A stretch of DNA of 64,000 nucleotides. Source: Tritrichomonas musculus (Eukaryota; Parabasalia; Tritrichomonadida; Tritrichomonadidae). Shown here piece after piece: positions 50,576-61,741 of this stretch (position 1 is the stretch's first letter; each line of letters begins with the position of its first letter). The notes below the pieces were generated by a model, which ran no database searches, was not told the DNA's origin, and worked only from the letters and a program-made list of their open reading frames with translations. Made by a program: the position numbers and the translations under genes. Where the stretch lies: contig JAPFFF010000007.1 in assembly GCA_039105265.1 (NCBI GenBank), forward strand, positions 1,984,001 through 2,048,000, written 5' to 3'.

Positions 50576-50908
50576 ATGTTCTTTGCTCTTCTTGGATTAG
50601 CGCTCTGTTCCCCAATCAATGCAAAACAAGCTCCAAAGCTTCGTAAACATCTTTCTGTTGGTGATAGCTCCCAAAAATGCGTCTTTTGCAAATTCTATGT
50701 ATCAATGATTGAAGATTATTTAAAGGATGGACAGACCCAAGAAGAAATTGCCGAAGCTGTTTCTCTTCTTTGCGATTATTGCTCTGAAACCGTTAAACCA
50801 TATTGTGTTAACCTTATTGATGCTTTCCTTCCAACTATCATTTCCTACATTGAGCAAGGAATTGAACATGCACAAGTTTGCCAGCTCATTAAACTTTGCA
50901 AAGATTAA
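50576..50908 (+). CDS. Secreted saposin-like (SapB) protein
   Basis: A 110-residue protein with an N-terminal signal peptide (MFFALLGLALCSPINA) and a SapB domain of about 78 residues. The cysteine pattern is C-x2-C, then LLC, then YC, then VC and LC, the six-cysteine saposin scheme, plus an extra cysteine three residues after the third. I start it at the ATG at 50576 rather than at the upstream in-frame TTG, because the ATG directly precedes the hydrophobic core. Saposin-like proteins in amoebozoans and trichomonads form lipid-binding or pore-forming small proteins (amoebapore, trichopore family) acting on bacterial or host membranes; the family is mentioned only as possibility. Confidence 0.85.
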   Translation: MFFALLGLALCSPINAKQAPKLRKHLSVGDSSQKCVFCKFYVSMIEDYLKDGQTQEEIAEAVSLLCDYCSETVKPYCVNLIDAFLPTIISYIEQGIEHAQVCQLIKLCKD

Positions 50909-51076
50909 ATAATAAAAACTAGGTTTGCCTATTAATTTTAAATCCATTATAATTTTAATTTTCGTTATCTATTTTTTACTGAACAAAATTTTAAAGTTAA
51001 AGCAAGATATCGATTAAATCAATCTTTTTTTTAATGAACAATTAAATACATTTTTAAAAGTAGCAGCGATAATCGC

Positions 51077-53461
51077 TTAAGATAAAATATAGTGAAAATC
51101 GATAATTGCACTCTTCGCAAAATTAATCCTAGATTTTCTTGAATATGCTGCCATAAAAATTTTATCAAAAATGAAAACAATAAAAGCAGCAATTGCTGGA
51201 GATCTTGTTTCCATTTCAATTCCAGCAAACAAAAGCAAATACGTTATATTTAAGGTATATTCAATACCAACAAGAAGTGAATGTCTATATGAAAAATCGT
51301 CTTGAATTGTCAAAACTGAATCTTTTTCTATTTGAGGTCCCCATCCAACAATTTTTTCAGCTAATGTTGAATTCTGGACAACATAAGTCTTTGGACACTC
51401 TTCAGCTTCGAAGAATCTGCACAAACATTTATTCAAAGAATTGAAAGCTGACATTTCTTCCACTTCTTTTCTAGTTTTAGAGGTCATTGCTGAGCCTTGA
51501 AGAACTTTTCGATCAATTCCTTGAATGATCTGAGTTGGTATTCCTCTCAAAACGTCAGCAAAATCATTTTCCAAGTAAACATGAAAAACTTGATCGCTGG
51601 AATTTGGAACCAATCCACGAAGACCGACATTTCCTCTTGATTCTTGAAGCATATTTTCAACTAATGTTTGCATATCAACATCAGTATGAGCATGGCTCGA
51701 TCTTCCATGAATGTAATGGCCTTGGGACATAGTATTCATAATTAAAACTGAGCAATTGGCAGTTGCACACAGATCGATGAAATTTAAATAAGGATTTCCG
51801 ATCTTCTTTAATATAATAAAATTAAGAATATATTGAACCATCATAATGAGTATCCATAAAAATGTTGTGAAACCAAAATGGAGAACTTTGTAGGTTTTTC
51901 CAACATCTATGAGCTCAGTTCGTGGAACAGGAGATGATAAAAGTGTCAAGTCAAATCCTTCAAGAATGAATAACAAAAATATAAGTGTTATGCTCATTGA
52001 GTAACTTTTTCTTGATAAAATACGATTGTACTCGTTGGCAATCATTATTCTGCGCCATGCTGAAACAGGTGCACCTTCTTCATGTGGTGGTTCCCAATCA
52101 ATTATGACAACGTTTGCTCTGGATTGTAGAATTAAACTGATAATTGATGAGATAAGCATCAAAAAAAATGAAATCCAAACAATAATAGAAATGTACCAAA
52201 ATTCACTTTCTGGTGGGAGACAGCGATATCCTTGCTTTTGCCATTTGAAAAATACAAATAATAGGAAAAATGTAACAATAAAAGTTATTATAGTTAGTGC
52301 AGTACCAATATATCCTGTAAATGAAGCAAATAAATATGGAATCGTTGTTCCATCATCTTTATGATATCTCGTGTATATCATGCATCTAACTGCCCACATT
52401 ATAAAAGCTATAACAATGAAAATAATAAAAATGATAAGACACTGTTTCCAAAAGCTGCTCATGTCGCGTAAATAAACAACACTGAAATGAAAATCTTTGA
52501 TTGTTGATGATTGCTTATTAAATCTAATATCTGAATAATCAGGAAAATCATTAGCGTTATATTCAGATAATCCGTATTGAATGATAAGTAGAGGAACTTT
52601 TATACGATGAGAATTGGAGGAGTCAATTTGAATTTGAATTGTTATATTTTGAGCATATTTAATTCGTGTTGAATTGCTGAATTTAATGAAAAATCGGCGA
52701 AAAAGTTCATAATTTGCTGGATCAGAATGACTATTACGACCGTGATTTCTGATTAAGACTGGAACATCCTCTAATTTTTGTCCTTCTGGTGATTGGTAAA
52801 GAAGATAAAGATCGTAAAATTCATTTGGATTTGATGCATTCATAACTGGAAGGTTGAAATTGCAATCAGAATAAAAATTAGTTCCAAACTTGCGCCAAAT
52901 TTGAGAAATATCATTCTTTTCACCACATTGATTTAAGTCATATCTAACTTCTTTAAATCCAAGGAATTTTCCATTTAAGTCAAATCTTGTGAGAATGAAA
53001 GTCAATATTGAACTAAACCTAAAATCAGCCTGAATATTTCTTTCAACTTCGATTTCATATGAACGTCTATACCGAATAAAATTAAGGAAATCATTTTGGA
53101 ACCTACAGTCTGGACAATTAATTTGATTCATTTGATTTGATGATGAGAAGTAGTTTATTGACCAGTCATTAATTAGCTGTTGGCAACTTTCCATATCTTG
53201 AAAACCTGAATATAAGCATTTGTCACTAGTTTGTAAATTTTGACATTCGATGGTACCAGATGGTAATTGATAGCACTTAGGACTAGAATCAGGCCTGGAT
53301 TCACACCAATTTGATGTTCTGTTATAAATTCTTGTTTGTCCAGGATTGCAGATTACATCATTAATGCAATTATTAGTATATAAATTTAATGTCTGGTTAT
53401 GACAATCCACAGAATAGACTTCAGCTGGTGAAATAGAAATGATCAACAAAATTAAAAGCAT
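51077..53461 (-). CDS. Meckelin-like (TMEM67/MKS3) transition-zone protein
   Basis: A 794-residue membrane protein with a signal peptide (MLLILLIISISPAEVYSV), a Cys-rich extracellular region (about 20-115) with CNPGQ and CPDC, a large folded ectodomain (to about 335) and about six to seven membrane spans from 340 on. Diagnostic blocks: FIDW-type VIIDWEPPHEEGAP with AWRRIMIANEYNRI, NPYLNFIDLCATANCSVLI, and QGHYIHGRSSHAHTDVDM (about 580-597), all of which match what I recall of meckelin. Meckelin sits at the ciliary transition zone and, with other MKS proteins, gates proteins into the cilium. This fits a flagellated protist. Human meckelin is about 995 residues; the N-terminus here is shorter. 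Confidence 0.88.
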   Translation of the reverse strand: MLLILLIISISPAEVYSVDCHNQTLNLYTNNCINDVICNPGQTRIYNRTSNWCESRPDSSPKCYQLPSGTIECQNLQTSDKCLYSGFQDMESCQQLINDWSINYFSSSNQMNQINCPDCRFQNDFLNFIRYRRSYEIEVERNIQADFRFSSILTFILTRFDLNGKFLGFKEVRYDLNQCGEKNDISQIWRKFGTNFYSDCNFNLPVMNASNPNEFYDLYLLYQSPEGQKLEDVPVLIRNHGRNSHSDPANYELFRRFFIKFSNSTRIKYAQNITIQIQIDSSNSHRIKVPLLIIQYGLSEYNANDFPDYSDIRFNKQSSTIKDFHFSVVYLRDMSSFWKQCLIIFIIFIVIAFIMWAVRCMIYTRYHKDDGTTIPYLFASFTGYIGTALTIITFIVTFFLLFVFFKWQKQGYRCLPPESEFWYISIIVWISFFLMLISSIISLILQSRANVVIIDWEPPHEEGAPVSAWRRIMIANEYNRILSRKSYSMSITLIFLLFILEGFDLTLLSSPVPRTELIDVGKTYKVLHFGFTTFLWILIMMVQYILNFIILKKIGNPYLNFIDLCATANCSVLIMNTMSQGHYIHGRSSHAHTDVDMQTLVENMLQESRGNVGLRGLVPNSSDQVFHVYLENDFADVLRGIPTQIIQGIDRKVLQGSAMTSKTRKEVEEMSAFNSLNKCLCRFFEAEECPKTYVVQNSTLAEKIVGWGPQIEKDSVLTIQDDFSYRHSLLVGIEYTLNITYLLLFAGIEMETRSPAIAAFIVFIFDKIFMAAYSRKSRINFAKSAIIDFHYILS

Positions 53462-53632
53462 ATGATTATTTTTAATTTTTTCAAACTTGAGTAATTTTTT
53501 AAAATTAAACGGTCATAATAAAAAAAGTTCTAATTTGCATAGTAACGTGTTTTTTATGAAATGTATATAAAAACAAAGATTAAAGGATAGCTTACTCTTT
53601 TTATTTATTAATTACAATATAATTCATACAAA

Positions 53633-54175
53633 CTATTCAGGCAATTCAGTATAATATCGAATTCCCTCATCACTTGATGGTTCGTTTTCATGATGTTTCT
53701 TATGTTTATGATGCTTATGATGTTTATGCTTATGATGATGTTTATGTTCTTTATCTGAATCTTTATGAGATTTAATTTTATTTTTTGCCAATTTTTCGTT
53801 AATTTCACACTCCTTGCTTTCTTTTGTACTCGGCAATTCTTGATTAGTCTGAGATTTTTCATCTGTTGGTTGGTCAATTAGGTTATCTTCCTTTTTTGTC
53901 ATTATTTCTTCAATTGCATCTGTTCTATTAAGAGCGACTCTTAAAAACCTATCTCGAAGGCATGTATCATCCTTTGCATAAGCTTTTAATGCCATTTCAT
54001 GAGTTTCAAAAGCAACGTATGCTGATCCATCAGGAACATCATTTTTATCATTTAAAAAACGAATGTTCGTTATTTTACCGCAATCTGCAAAAAAATTTCT
54101 TAAATCTTTTTCTGTTGTGTTATAATTCATGCTGGTAACTAAAACGACCTTTGTTATAGCGATATTTTTATACAT
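53633..54175 (-). CDS. RRM RNA-binding protein with His/Lys-rich tail
   Basis: 180 residues from the ATG at 54173-54175; the frame continues eleven codons upstream without another ATG. A single RNA recognition motif occupies residues about 7-85: RNP2-like VVLVTSMNY, RNP1-like GSAYVAFETHEMALKAY, with ITNIRFLND strand in between. The C-terminal 90 residues are hydrophilic and end with repeated His/Lys runs (HKHHHKHKHHKHHKHKKHH) and an acidic end. RNP1 is slightly degenerate but has the aromatic positions. Related SR-like or eIF3g-like single-RRM proteins act in mRNA handling. It lies between meckelin and the GH15-like gene on the same strand. Confidence 0.85.
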   Translation of the reverse strand: MYKNIAITKVVLVTSMNYNTTEKDLRNFFADCGKITNIRFLNDKNDVPDGSAYVAFETHEMALKAYAKDDTCLRDRFLRVALNRTDAIEEIMTKKEDNLIDQPTDEKSQTNQELPSTKESKECEINEKLAKNKIKSHKDSDKEHKHHHKHKHHKHHKHKKHHENEPSSDEGIRYYTELPE

Positions 54176-54353
54176 TACTTTTAATGAATTCTCAGACCAA
54201 TTATCCAATTAATATTTCTAAACTTTTTGAATATACCTAATATTTCATTTTTAACTCTCCATTGAAGAAGAAGAAGAAGCAGGTATTATAAATTATTAAA
54301 GCTACATGAAATAAGAAAATGTAAATTACAAAAAGCTTTGTCATATATATATT

Positions 54354-56396
54354 TTATTGAAGAGTATCAAGAATTGACTTTGCTTGTTTTTCATGTAAAA
54401 GGGTAGTAAAAACATAAACGCCGCCATGTTCAAAACAATCTGGAGCACTTGGAACAACAAGAGCTCCATCTTTAGAATCGACACATTCTCCTGTTGGCAT
54501 ATTACCGTAAGCCGAATATCTAACCATCCAATTGAGTCGATTTGAATAATCGATTCCAAGAGCATCTTCTGACCATGCAGCATATGCTGTAACAACTGGC
54601 CAAGCTGGTTCATTTTTTTGTGTTTCAATTTTACCATTGCCGCATGGATTCCACCTTGAATCATAGAAAAACGGATCTCCAGTGTAACGTGCAAGTCCAT
54701 ATTCAAGGTGAGTTAATTTAGAAACAATGTATTTAAGATGGCTTCTAGCTTCATCTCCTTTAACTAATCCAGTAAAAATAACTGATAATGTAGCACTTTC
54801 TGCTTTTTCATCAATTTCAAATGTTTCAGAATTTCTTCCACGATAAAATCTTTGATTAGAATCATCCCATAAGTATTTAAATGTTGCTTCTTTGATTTCA
54901 TTAGCTCTGTTTAAATAATCCTCTGATTTGGAAATATCTCCATTTTGTCTTTCAATCTTTGATAACGCAACAAGTCCTCCATAACTATTTCCCATCATCC
55001 AAGGTGTATAATAAGTTGGTACTGGAAGGCCAGTGTGATGATCTGAGCTTTCTTCCCATGGTGATCTGTCGTCTGGTGCAAGATTATATTTATAAGATTT
55101 TTTCATTAGTAATTCTGCAAACTTTTCAAGTTGTGGAATCTTTGATTTGACCCATTCGTTGTCACCAAAACATTGAAGATGATAATTCATAGCCATTAAA
55201 TAAAGGCCATTTGCATCATATTGTGGTTCAACGAATCCAACAAAAGAACCATCAATTGATGAGTAGGTTGTATGAAAACCTCCTTTATCATCAAGAGTAG
55301 CATATTCAGCTGCCCAATCCATGAAAAGTCTGAATTCATCGTGATGTCCAGCAGAATCAAGCATAAATGCTGACATTAATGCATCTCTCATCCAGTTCTT
55401 ATATCCATACAACACATGGAATGATGAAGATATTGTTCCAACAACTGGATTTTGAGCATTCTTAAGAACAAGTAATGACTTGTAATAAAGATCAAGAGCA
55501 TCACCTTTGATTGTATTTGGTACATTTCCAGATTGAATCCATTGCATAATTCTTTCTGATGTTTTTAGAATAATTGATTCTGTCGATTCTTTTCTAGCCT
55601 GTTCAGCAGTTAAATGAGATTCATGGCCATTCCTTCCAAAGGCACGAATAACTGTAATTTCAATTGGTTCATTTGGTTGGAGTAAAAATGAATATAATGC
55701 TCCAAACGATATATTATAGCCACGGTAAACACCATATTTTCTTGAAAATTTGCCATTTTCAGCAAAATTGGTTAAAACATTTCCATTATTTTGATATGAG
55801 CCTTCGCCAAGAGTATATTCACTAGTGACTCTATCCTTTTGATCTCTAAAAATAGTTGTTGAAACTGATCCTGCATTTTCCTCAATCATTCTACAAATGT
55901 CATTTAGGCAAAAGCCTGTAGTTTGTTGAGCAGTTCTGAAATAATCAAGAAGCCCAACTTCATGATTATTATTATCAGTTGATTCAACTGTATATTTAAT
56001 TAAATAGTAATTCTCATATGGTGGCAAATAAAATGAACGTCTTACTTTAATTGGTAATAATTTTCTATTGTAATGAGTGTATTCTGTCCAAAATTCTCCA
56101 GTGACTTCTTGAACGCATCCACCAAGATGAGATGAATTGAGAAGCATTGGATTTCCATAAATAACATCGTCAATAGATAATGCAAAAGTATCATCAGAAA
56201 GGATATTAGTAGATAAATTATCAAAAGCTCGAACTTCTTGTATTCCTGGGTGATGGCTTGGAGGAACTGTCCATGAATCCTGTGCACTTGCCCAAAATGC
56301 AATTAATGGATTTTTCTTATCCCAATTATTGAGCCACCATGTTGGAACAGCTCTCTCAGTAGATGAAAGTCCTAATATAATGAATAAGCTAATCAT
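54354..56396 (-). CDS. Secreted GH15-like glucoamylase
   Basis: A 680-residue protein with a signal peptide (MISLFIILGLSSTERA). The N-terminal 270 residues are beta-rich, as in GH15 enzymes. The catalytic (alpha/alpha)6 region follows, with KNWMRDALMSAFMLDSAG (about 328-346), VEPQYDANGLYLMAMNYH (about 387-405) and RSPWEESSDHHTG (about 444-456), where the Glu pair matches the general acid region of GH15. The C-terminal catalytic base region is less clear, but EHGGVYVFTTLLHEKQA follows the expected layout. It would release glucose from starch or glycogen outside the cell; trichomonads are known to secrete such enzymes. The clan (GH15 versus related) is inferred from these blocks. Confidence 0.8.
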   Translation of the reverse strand: MISLFIILGLSSTERAVPTWWLNNWDKKNPLIAFWASAQDSWTVPPSHHPGIQEVRAFDNLSTNILSDDTFALSIDDVIYGNPMLLNSSHLGGCVQEVTGEFWTEYTHYNRKLLPIKVRRSFYLPPYENYYLIKYTVESTDNNNHEVGLLDYFRTAQQTTGFCLNDICRMIEENAGSVSTTIFRDQKDRVTSEYTLGEGSYQNNGNVLTNFAENGKFSRKYGVYRGYNISFGALYSFLLQPNEPIEITVIRAFGRNGHESHLTAEQARKESTESIILKTSERIMQWIQSGNVPNTIKGDALDLYYKSLLVLKNAQNPVVGTISSSFHVLYGYKNWMRDALMSAFMLDSAGHHDEFRLFMDWAAEYATLDDKGGFHTTYSSIDGSFVGFVEPQYDANGLYLMAMNYHLQCFGDNEWVKSKIPQLEKFAELLMKKSYKYNLAPDDRSPWEESSDHHTGLPVPTYYTPWMMGNSYGGLVALSKIERQNGDISKSEDYLNRANEIKEATFKYLWDDSNQRFYRGRNSETFEIDEKAESATLSVIFTGLVKGDEARSHLKYIVSKLTHLEYGLARYTGDPFFYDSRWNPCGNGKIETQKNEPAWPVVTAYAAWSEDALGIDYSNRLNWMVRYSAYGNMPTGECVDSKDGALVVPSAPDCFEHGGVYVFTTLLHEKQAKSILDTLQ

Positions 56397-57007
56397 TGGC
56401 TTGAATTCCTATTCTCAAATCTAAAAATGAACAAAAAATTCCTCAAAAGAAGATGTATTAGAAAAATTCAATAAACAGTTCATAATTAACACAATATTTT
56501 GAAATTTTTTCAATGAGTATTATAAAAGTTCATTGAATTTCCAGATAACAGTTCATCTGTGAATAATCAAATAATAAAAATGATGTAAATGATAATAAGA
56601 TTGATAGATGGTTGAAATTCAAGATATAAAAAAATATTATAAAATAACAAATAAAGCCAATCGTTCTATTTAAATTTTGAAAGATAATTGAATAGTTTTA
56701 ATCAAATCATATTTCGTCAAGAGTTTTATAATTGTTAATTTCATATTTAATATTTCATTTTTTAACCAAAATCCAAAAATTGGGCAGTTCAGATTTGCTG
56801 AACTCTATATCATTCAAAAACAAAGTTTAAAAAAACATAAATATCTTTTTCAAACCATTAAAAGAATCTTTAAAATAATAAAACATATCCTTTTCTCTTA
56901 TAATACTAATCAATAACCTTGGTTTTCGGAGGAAAAAAAAAATTAATTAGAATTAATTAGAATTATTTTTTTAGTTTTAATTAAATTTATTTTTAAAAAA
57001 AATCAAG
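56397..57007. other. Intergenic AT-rich spacer
   Basis: About 610 bp between the glucoamylase gene's start and the BspA/ankyrin gene's stop, both on the minus strand. It contains duplicated AATTAATTAG words at 56942-56965. No gene or RNA seen. Confidence 0.45.
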
Positions 57008-58048
57008 TTACTTTTTAATTACCACTGAATTGCTTGGGAATGCTTCTTTAGCAACTTTCACAGAAGCAGGAACGTTCACTTCGAGTAAAGATTTGCAGCC
57101 TTTGAAAGCATGGAGTCCAATTGATTCCATAGTAGGAGGAATGGTCATTTGAATCAGTGAAGTGCAGTTGGAAAATGCATAATCTCCGATTTTAGTGATA
57201 GTTTCAGGAAATGGAAATTCAACCAATGATGAGCAACCAAAGAAAGCGTTTCTTTCTATTGATGTCACGGACTTAGGGTAGATAATTTCAACCAATGAAC
57301 TGCATCCCATGAAGAAGGAGTCTCCAATTGCCGGTATTTCGGCATAAATTGTAATTTTCGTTAATGAGATGCACTTTTTGAAAGCTGCAGGTCCGATAGA
57401 TTTAATTGAGGACGGGATTACCAGCCTTGTTAATGAGCAACAGCTGGCTAATGCGTGTGAACCAAGAGTCGATACGCTATAAGGAATTTCTATCTCCTTT
57501 AATGCCTCACAGCCGTTAAATGTATTGTCTCCAATTTGAGGAATTGTGTTAGGAATGTCTAATTTTGGTAAAGATGCGCATTTTGAGAAAGCTCCATTAC
57601 CTAAAAATTTAACGGATTTAGGAATTGTAACGTCCACAAGTGAAGTGCACTCATAAAAAGCATATTCTTCAATAATTGTAATTGTCGGTGGAACGATAAC
57701 TTGGGTTAATGATGTGCATCTATTAAAAGTGTAACTTTTTATTTCAGTAACGTCTTTTGGAATTTCAACTTTCAATAACGAAGTGCAGCCATTGAAAGCA
57801 TAATTGCCAATAAATGTAACGGTTGATGGAATTGTGATCTTAGTAAGTGATGTGCAGCCTTCAAAAGCATTTTTGCCAATTCTCGTTATAACCGATGGAA
57901 TTGTGAGCTCTCTCAATTCAGTGCAATCTTTGAATGCAAAATCTTCAACGCCTTTGGCAATCATGAAAATCTCCAAAATTTTGGTGTTGTTCTTTTCAGC
58001 TGCAATTTGTAATGGTGACATGTAAATTTTCTTGATTTTTTGAAACAT
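57008..58048 (-). CDS. BspA LRR domain fused to a terminal ankyrin repeat
   Basis: The frame is open from 58099; the first ATG is at 58046-58048. It begins with part of an ankyrin repeat, MSPLQIAAEKNNTKILEIF (from about 58021), and runs without interruption into about thirteen BspA TpLRR repeats of 23 residues (for example TSLTKITIPSTVTFIGNYAF). The ankyrin start lacks its own first helix as a gene start, so this is more likely the 3' part of a larger gene: eight further ankyrin modules of the same phase lie just upstream on the same strand. BspA domains are surface adhesin-like; ankyrin/BspA fusions are known in trichomonads. If translated alone it is an intracellular LRR protein, 346 residues from this ATG. 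Confidence 0.85.
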   Translation of the reverse strand: MFQKIKKIYMSPLQIAAEKNNTKILEIFMIAKGVEDFAFKDCTELRELTIPSVITRIGKNAFEGCTSLTKITIPSTVTFIGNYAFNGCTSLLKVEIPKDVTEIKSYTFNRCTSLTQVIVPPTITIIEEYAFYECTSLVDVTIPKSVKFLGNGAFSKCASLPKLDIPNTIPQIGDNTFNGCEALKEIEIPYSVSTLGSHALASCCSLTRLVIPSSIKSIGPAAFKKCISLTKITIYAEIPAIGDSFFMGCSSLVEIIYPKSVTSIERNAFFGCSSLVEFPFPETITKIGDYAFSNCTSLIQMTIPPTMESIGLHAFKGCKSLLEVNVPASVKVAKEAFPSNSVVIKK

Positions 58049-58094
58049 TATGAGTTCATTCAATTTTTTGAAATGGCATTCAAAAAGTGGAATT

Positions 58095-61000
58095 TTCAAT
58101 TGATCGGATGCTGATGTTTACTTTGTCATTTTCTAATAAAAGCTTAACTATTTCCGGTTGCTCGTTTTCTATGGCTAGATGTAACGGTGTTTTATGAGAA
58201 AAAAAAATTCAATGAAAACATCATTCAAAAAAAAATTTATTTGAAATTTCATTCAAATGAATTTGATTTGGAATCAAATTAATAAAAAAATTGATTTGAA
58301 ACTTTATTTAAAAAAAATATTGATTTAAGGGAATTTCATTAAAAATAATTGTTTTTTCGAAATTGAATCATTAATTTTTTATTGATTGGAATTTTATTAA
58401 AATTAACAAAATTGAATGTAATTAAAAAAATGATTTGAAATGATATTAAAAAAAAAATAATAAAATTGATTTTGAATTGATGTCGATTTCCGGTCGTGAA
58501 TAGAATATGTTAAACATTTCGAGATTGCCTTTTTCAATGGCCATATGGATTGGAGCTTTTTGAAATAACAAATGAAAAACTTGATGAAACAATTTTTAAG
58601 AAAGAACTATATTAAAAAAAATGATTTTATTTTGAAATTTCATTTAAACATCTTAATAAAAACGATATTTAAAAATATAAATATTTTTGAAATCTTATTA
58701 AAAAATATAAACTATTGAAACTTTATTCAAAAAGTGAAATATTTTAAACCTTCTGAAATTGATGGAGTTTAAAACATTATTAAAAATATAATGTTGATGA
58801 ATGTTATTAAATCATAATATTTGGAATTATATTTAAAAAAAATTATATTGGTGAATGTCATTAAAAAAAAACATTTTTTTGTTTGAAATGATATTAAAAA
58901 ATATTAAAAAAAAAATTGTTTTATCATTGATATTGACTTCAGGTTTCTCCAATAAAAGCTTAATGATATCAAGATTCTCTTTTTCAACTGCAAGATGTAA
59001 TGCTGTCTTATAAAAATATATATATATAAAGAAATTTGATTAAATTGTATGATTTGTAATTACATTCAAAAAAAATGTGATTGAAAAATATCATTAGAAA
59101 AAGTAATTTGTTTAAATTTCATTCAAATAGATGATATTGGAATTACATTAAAATAATTAATAAGTGAAATTATATTAGCAAAATATTGATTTTATAAATT
59201 TCATAAGAATAACCAATAAGTTAAAATGTCATTCAAAAATAATTGAATGTAAAATGTCATAAGAAAAAAAATGATTATGAAATTCCATAAAAAAAAAATA
59301 TTTTTTAAAAATTTCATCAAAGATTTTAAATAGGAATGTAATTAATAATTTAATGTGAAACTAAATCAATAAAGATTTGATTTAAAATGAGATTAATAAA
59401 ACAATTGATTTGAAATTTTATAAAAAAAAATTCATTTTTGAAAACGACATTAAATTTGTTGATTCAAAATTATATGAGAACGATAATGATTTGAAATTGT
59501 ATGAAATTAATGAAATTTAAAATTGATTTGGTATTAATATTAATGTTTTTACAGGCTAATAATTGTTTGATGATATCGATGTTTTCTTTTTCAATTGCAA
59601 CATACAAAGGCGTCTTTTCATTAAAAATTTTTTATTTTGAAATTTCATTTAAAATGATGATTTTAAATTGTATTTAAAAAACATTAAATAAAGGAATTTT
59701 ATTTAAAAAAACATTATTGATGAATTGTATTAGTAAATGTTTGCTTTGTAATTATATTAAAAATAAATTGTATTCAAACTTTATTTGAAAAATTAAATTG
59801 ATTTGAAATCTTATTAAAAAAAAAATTGTTTTTTTGAAATTGTATTAAAAATTGATTTGTTGTGAATTATATTCAAAAAGACTTTTATTTAGGAATATAA
59901 TTAAAAATAATTATTTATAGAAACTGAATGAGAAAAATAATTATGTTTGAAATTGATTTGATGTTTGGATCAATTGTTGGACTAGTTAATAAAAGTTGAA
60001 CAATCTCGAGATTTTCATATTCAACAGCAAGTTGCAATGGTGTCTTATAAAATCGCAATTTATTAAACTTCATTTGAACTTTAAGATATAAAACTTGATT
60101 AGAAAAATATATATTATTTGTAATTTCATTAAATCTTATTAGATTTTAAAATTTCATTCAAAAAAAAATTGATTTGAAATTAAATTAAAAATAAATTGTT
60201 ATTGAAAACGACATAAAAAAAAATTGATTGTTAAAATTGCTTTTGCATTAACGTCAGTTTGCTGGAGTTCAATAAGTTGCTTTATAATTTCGATGTTTTG
60301 TTTTTCAACAGCAATATATAATGGAGATTTATTAATTAAATTATTTAAAAATTTCATTCAAAAAAAAATCATTTGAAATTTCATTCAAAAAAAAATGTGA
60401 TTTTGAAACTGTATTTAATGAATTAAGTTTGAAATTTTATAAGAACAATGTTTGATCAAAATTTCATTAAATTAGCAATGTATGAATGTAATTAAAACGA
60501 TAATAATTTTGGAATTTTATTAATATTTGTTTAAAATGTCATTCAAAAGAAATTTGTTTTGAATTTTATTAAATTGGTAAATTTTAAAATTTCATTCAAA
60601 AAAACAATGATTTAAAATTTGATAAAAACTAAATTGATTTGGAATTGTATTCAAAAATACAATTAAGTTGGAATCATATTAAAATAATAAATTATTGAAA
60701 TTCTTCCTGACAGTTTTTGTGGAGCTTCATTCAAAAGGTTGTATTGAAATTTTATTCAAAATTAAAATGATTTAAAATCTTATTAAAATGATTTAAATTT
60801 GGAATTGTATTTAATTATTTATATTTGAAATGTGATAAGAATTTTAATATATTTAAAATGTCATAAAAAAAACATTTTAGTTTTGAAATATAATTCAAAT
60901 ATTTCACTTTGGAATTTTATTCAAAAATAGTTTTTTGAAACGAGATTTAAAAAAAGTTTTTTTAAAAACGAGATGAAAAAAAAATATTATATGAAATTGA

Positions 61001-61741
61001 TTTGATATTAGCATCAATTTTTGGTTGTTTTAACAAAAGCTTAACGATATCTAAATTCTCTTTGTCAGCCGCTACACATAACGGTGTCTTATCAAAATAA
61101 TAAAAATCAAATTTCATTAAAAAAAAATTGATTTCAGAATTTCATTAACTAAAATTTGATTTTGAAATGTAATTAATTAATATTCATTTGGAATTTTATT
61201 TAAAAATATTTTTTGAAGAATTGAATGAGAAATAAATGGAAATTTTATTCAAAAAAAATTGGCATAAAAACGTAATTCAAAATTGAATGATTTTGGAATG
61301 ATATTAAAAAAATTATAATTAAAAACTCGATGAAAAAAATTATAATTTGAAATGAGATAAGAAAAGATTGGATTAAGAATGTCATAAATGAATTTAATTT
61401 TGGAATTTCATTAATAAAAAAAATTTGTCAAATTTCATTAGAAAAAAAATTTTTTTTGAATTGCATTAAAAATAATTAATAAAAAAACTGTATTAAATTA
61501 TAATTGTATATGAAACGTCATTTAAATATTAGATAAAGAATTCTATAAAAAATAATTGCTTTTTGAAATTTTATTTAAAGTTTTAATGATGAATGTCATT
61601 AAAATAAATTTGATTTGAAATGATATGAAATAAAGATTAATTTGAAATTGCTTTGCAATTAACATTAACGTCAGGTTGTTCTAATAAAAGTTGGACTATT
61701 TCTATGTTTTCTTTTTCAACTGCAATATATAAAGCTGTTTT
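58095..61741 (-). pseudogene. Array of eight isolated intact ankyrin modules
   Basis: Each module is exactly 33 codons (99 bp), free of stops and frame shifts, and encodes a textbook ankyrin repeat, from K-T/S-P/A-L through IAVEKENIEIVQLLL-like helices to N-x-K-S/A-I-S/L. Positions in transcription order: 61643-61741, 60992-61090, 60232-60330, 59948-60046, 59518-59616, 58911-59009, 58461-58559, 58095-58193. The borders show no GT at the 5' side and no consistent AG at the 3' side, so they are not canonical introns. Together with the flanking genes they make a DUF3447 / ankyrin / BspA gene whose linkers have decayed. I label it pseudogene because no continuous frame exists, but selection on the modules is possible. 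Confidence 0.75.

Noticed and set aside
60690-60750. A further ankyrin module inside the longest spacer
   Set aside because: The segment is less AT-rich, but no ankyrin pattern could be read in any frame.
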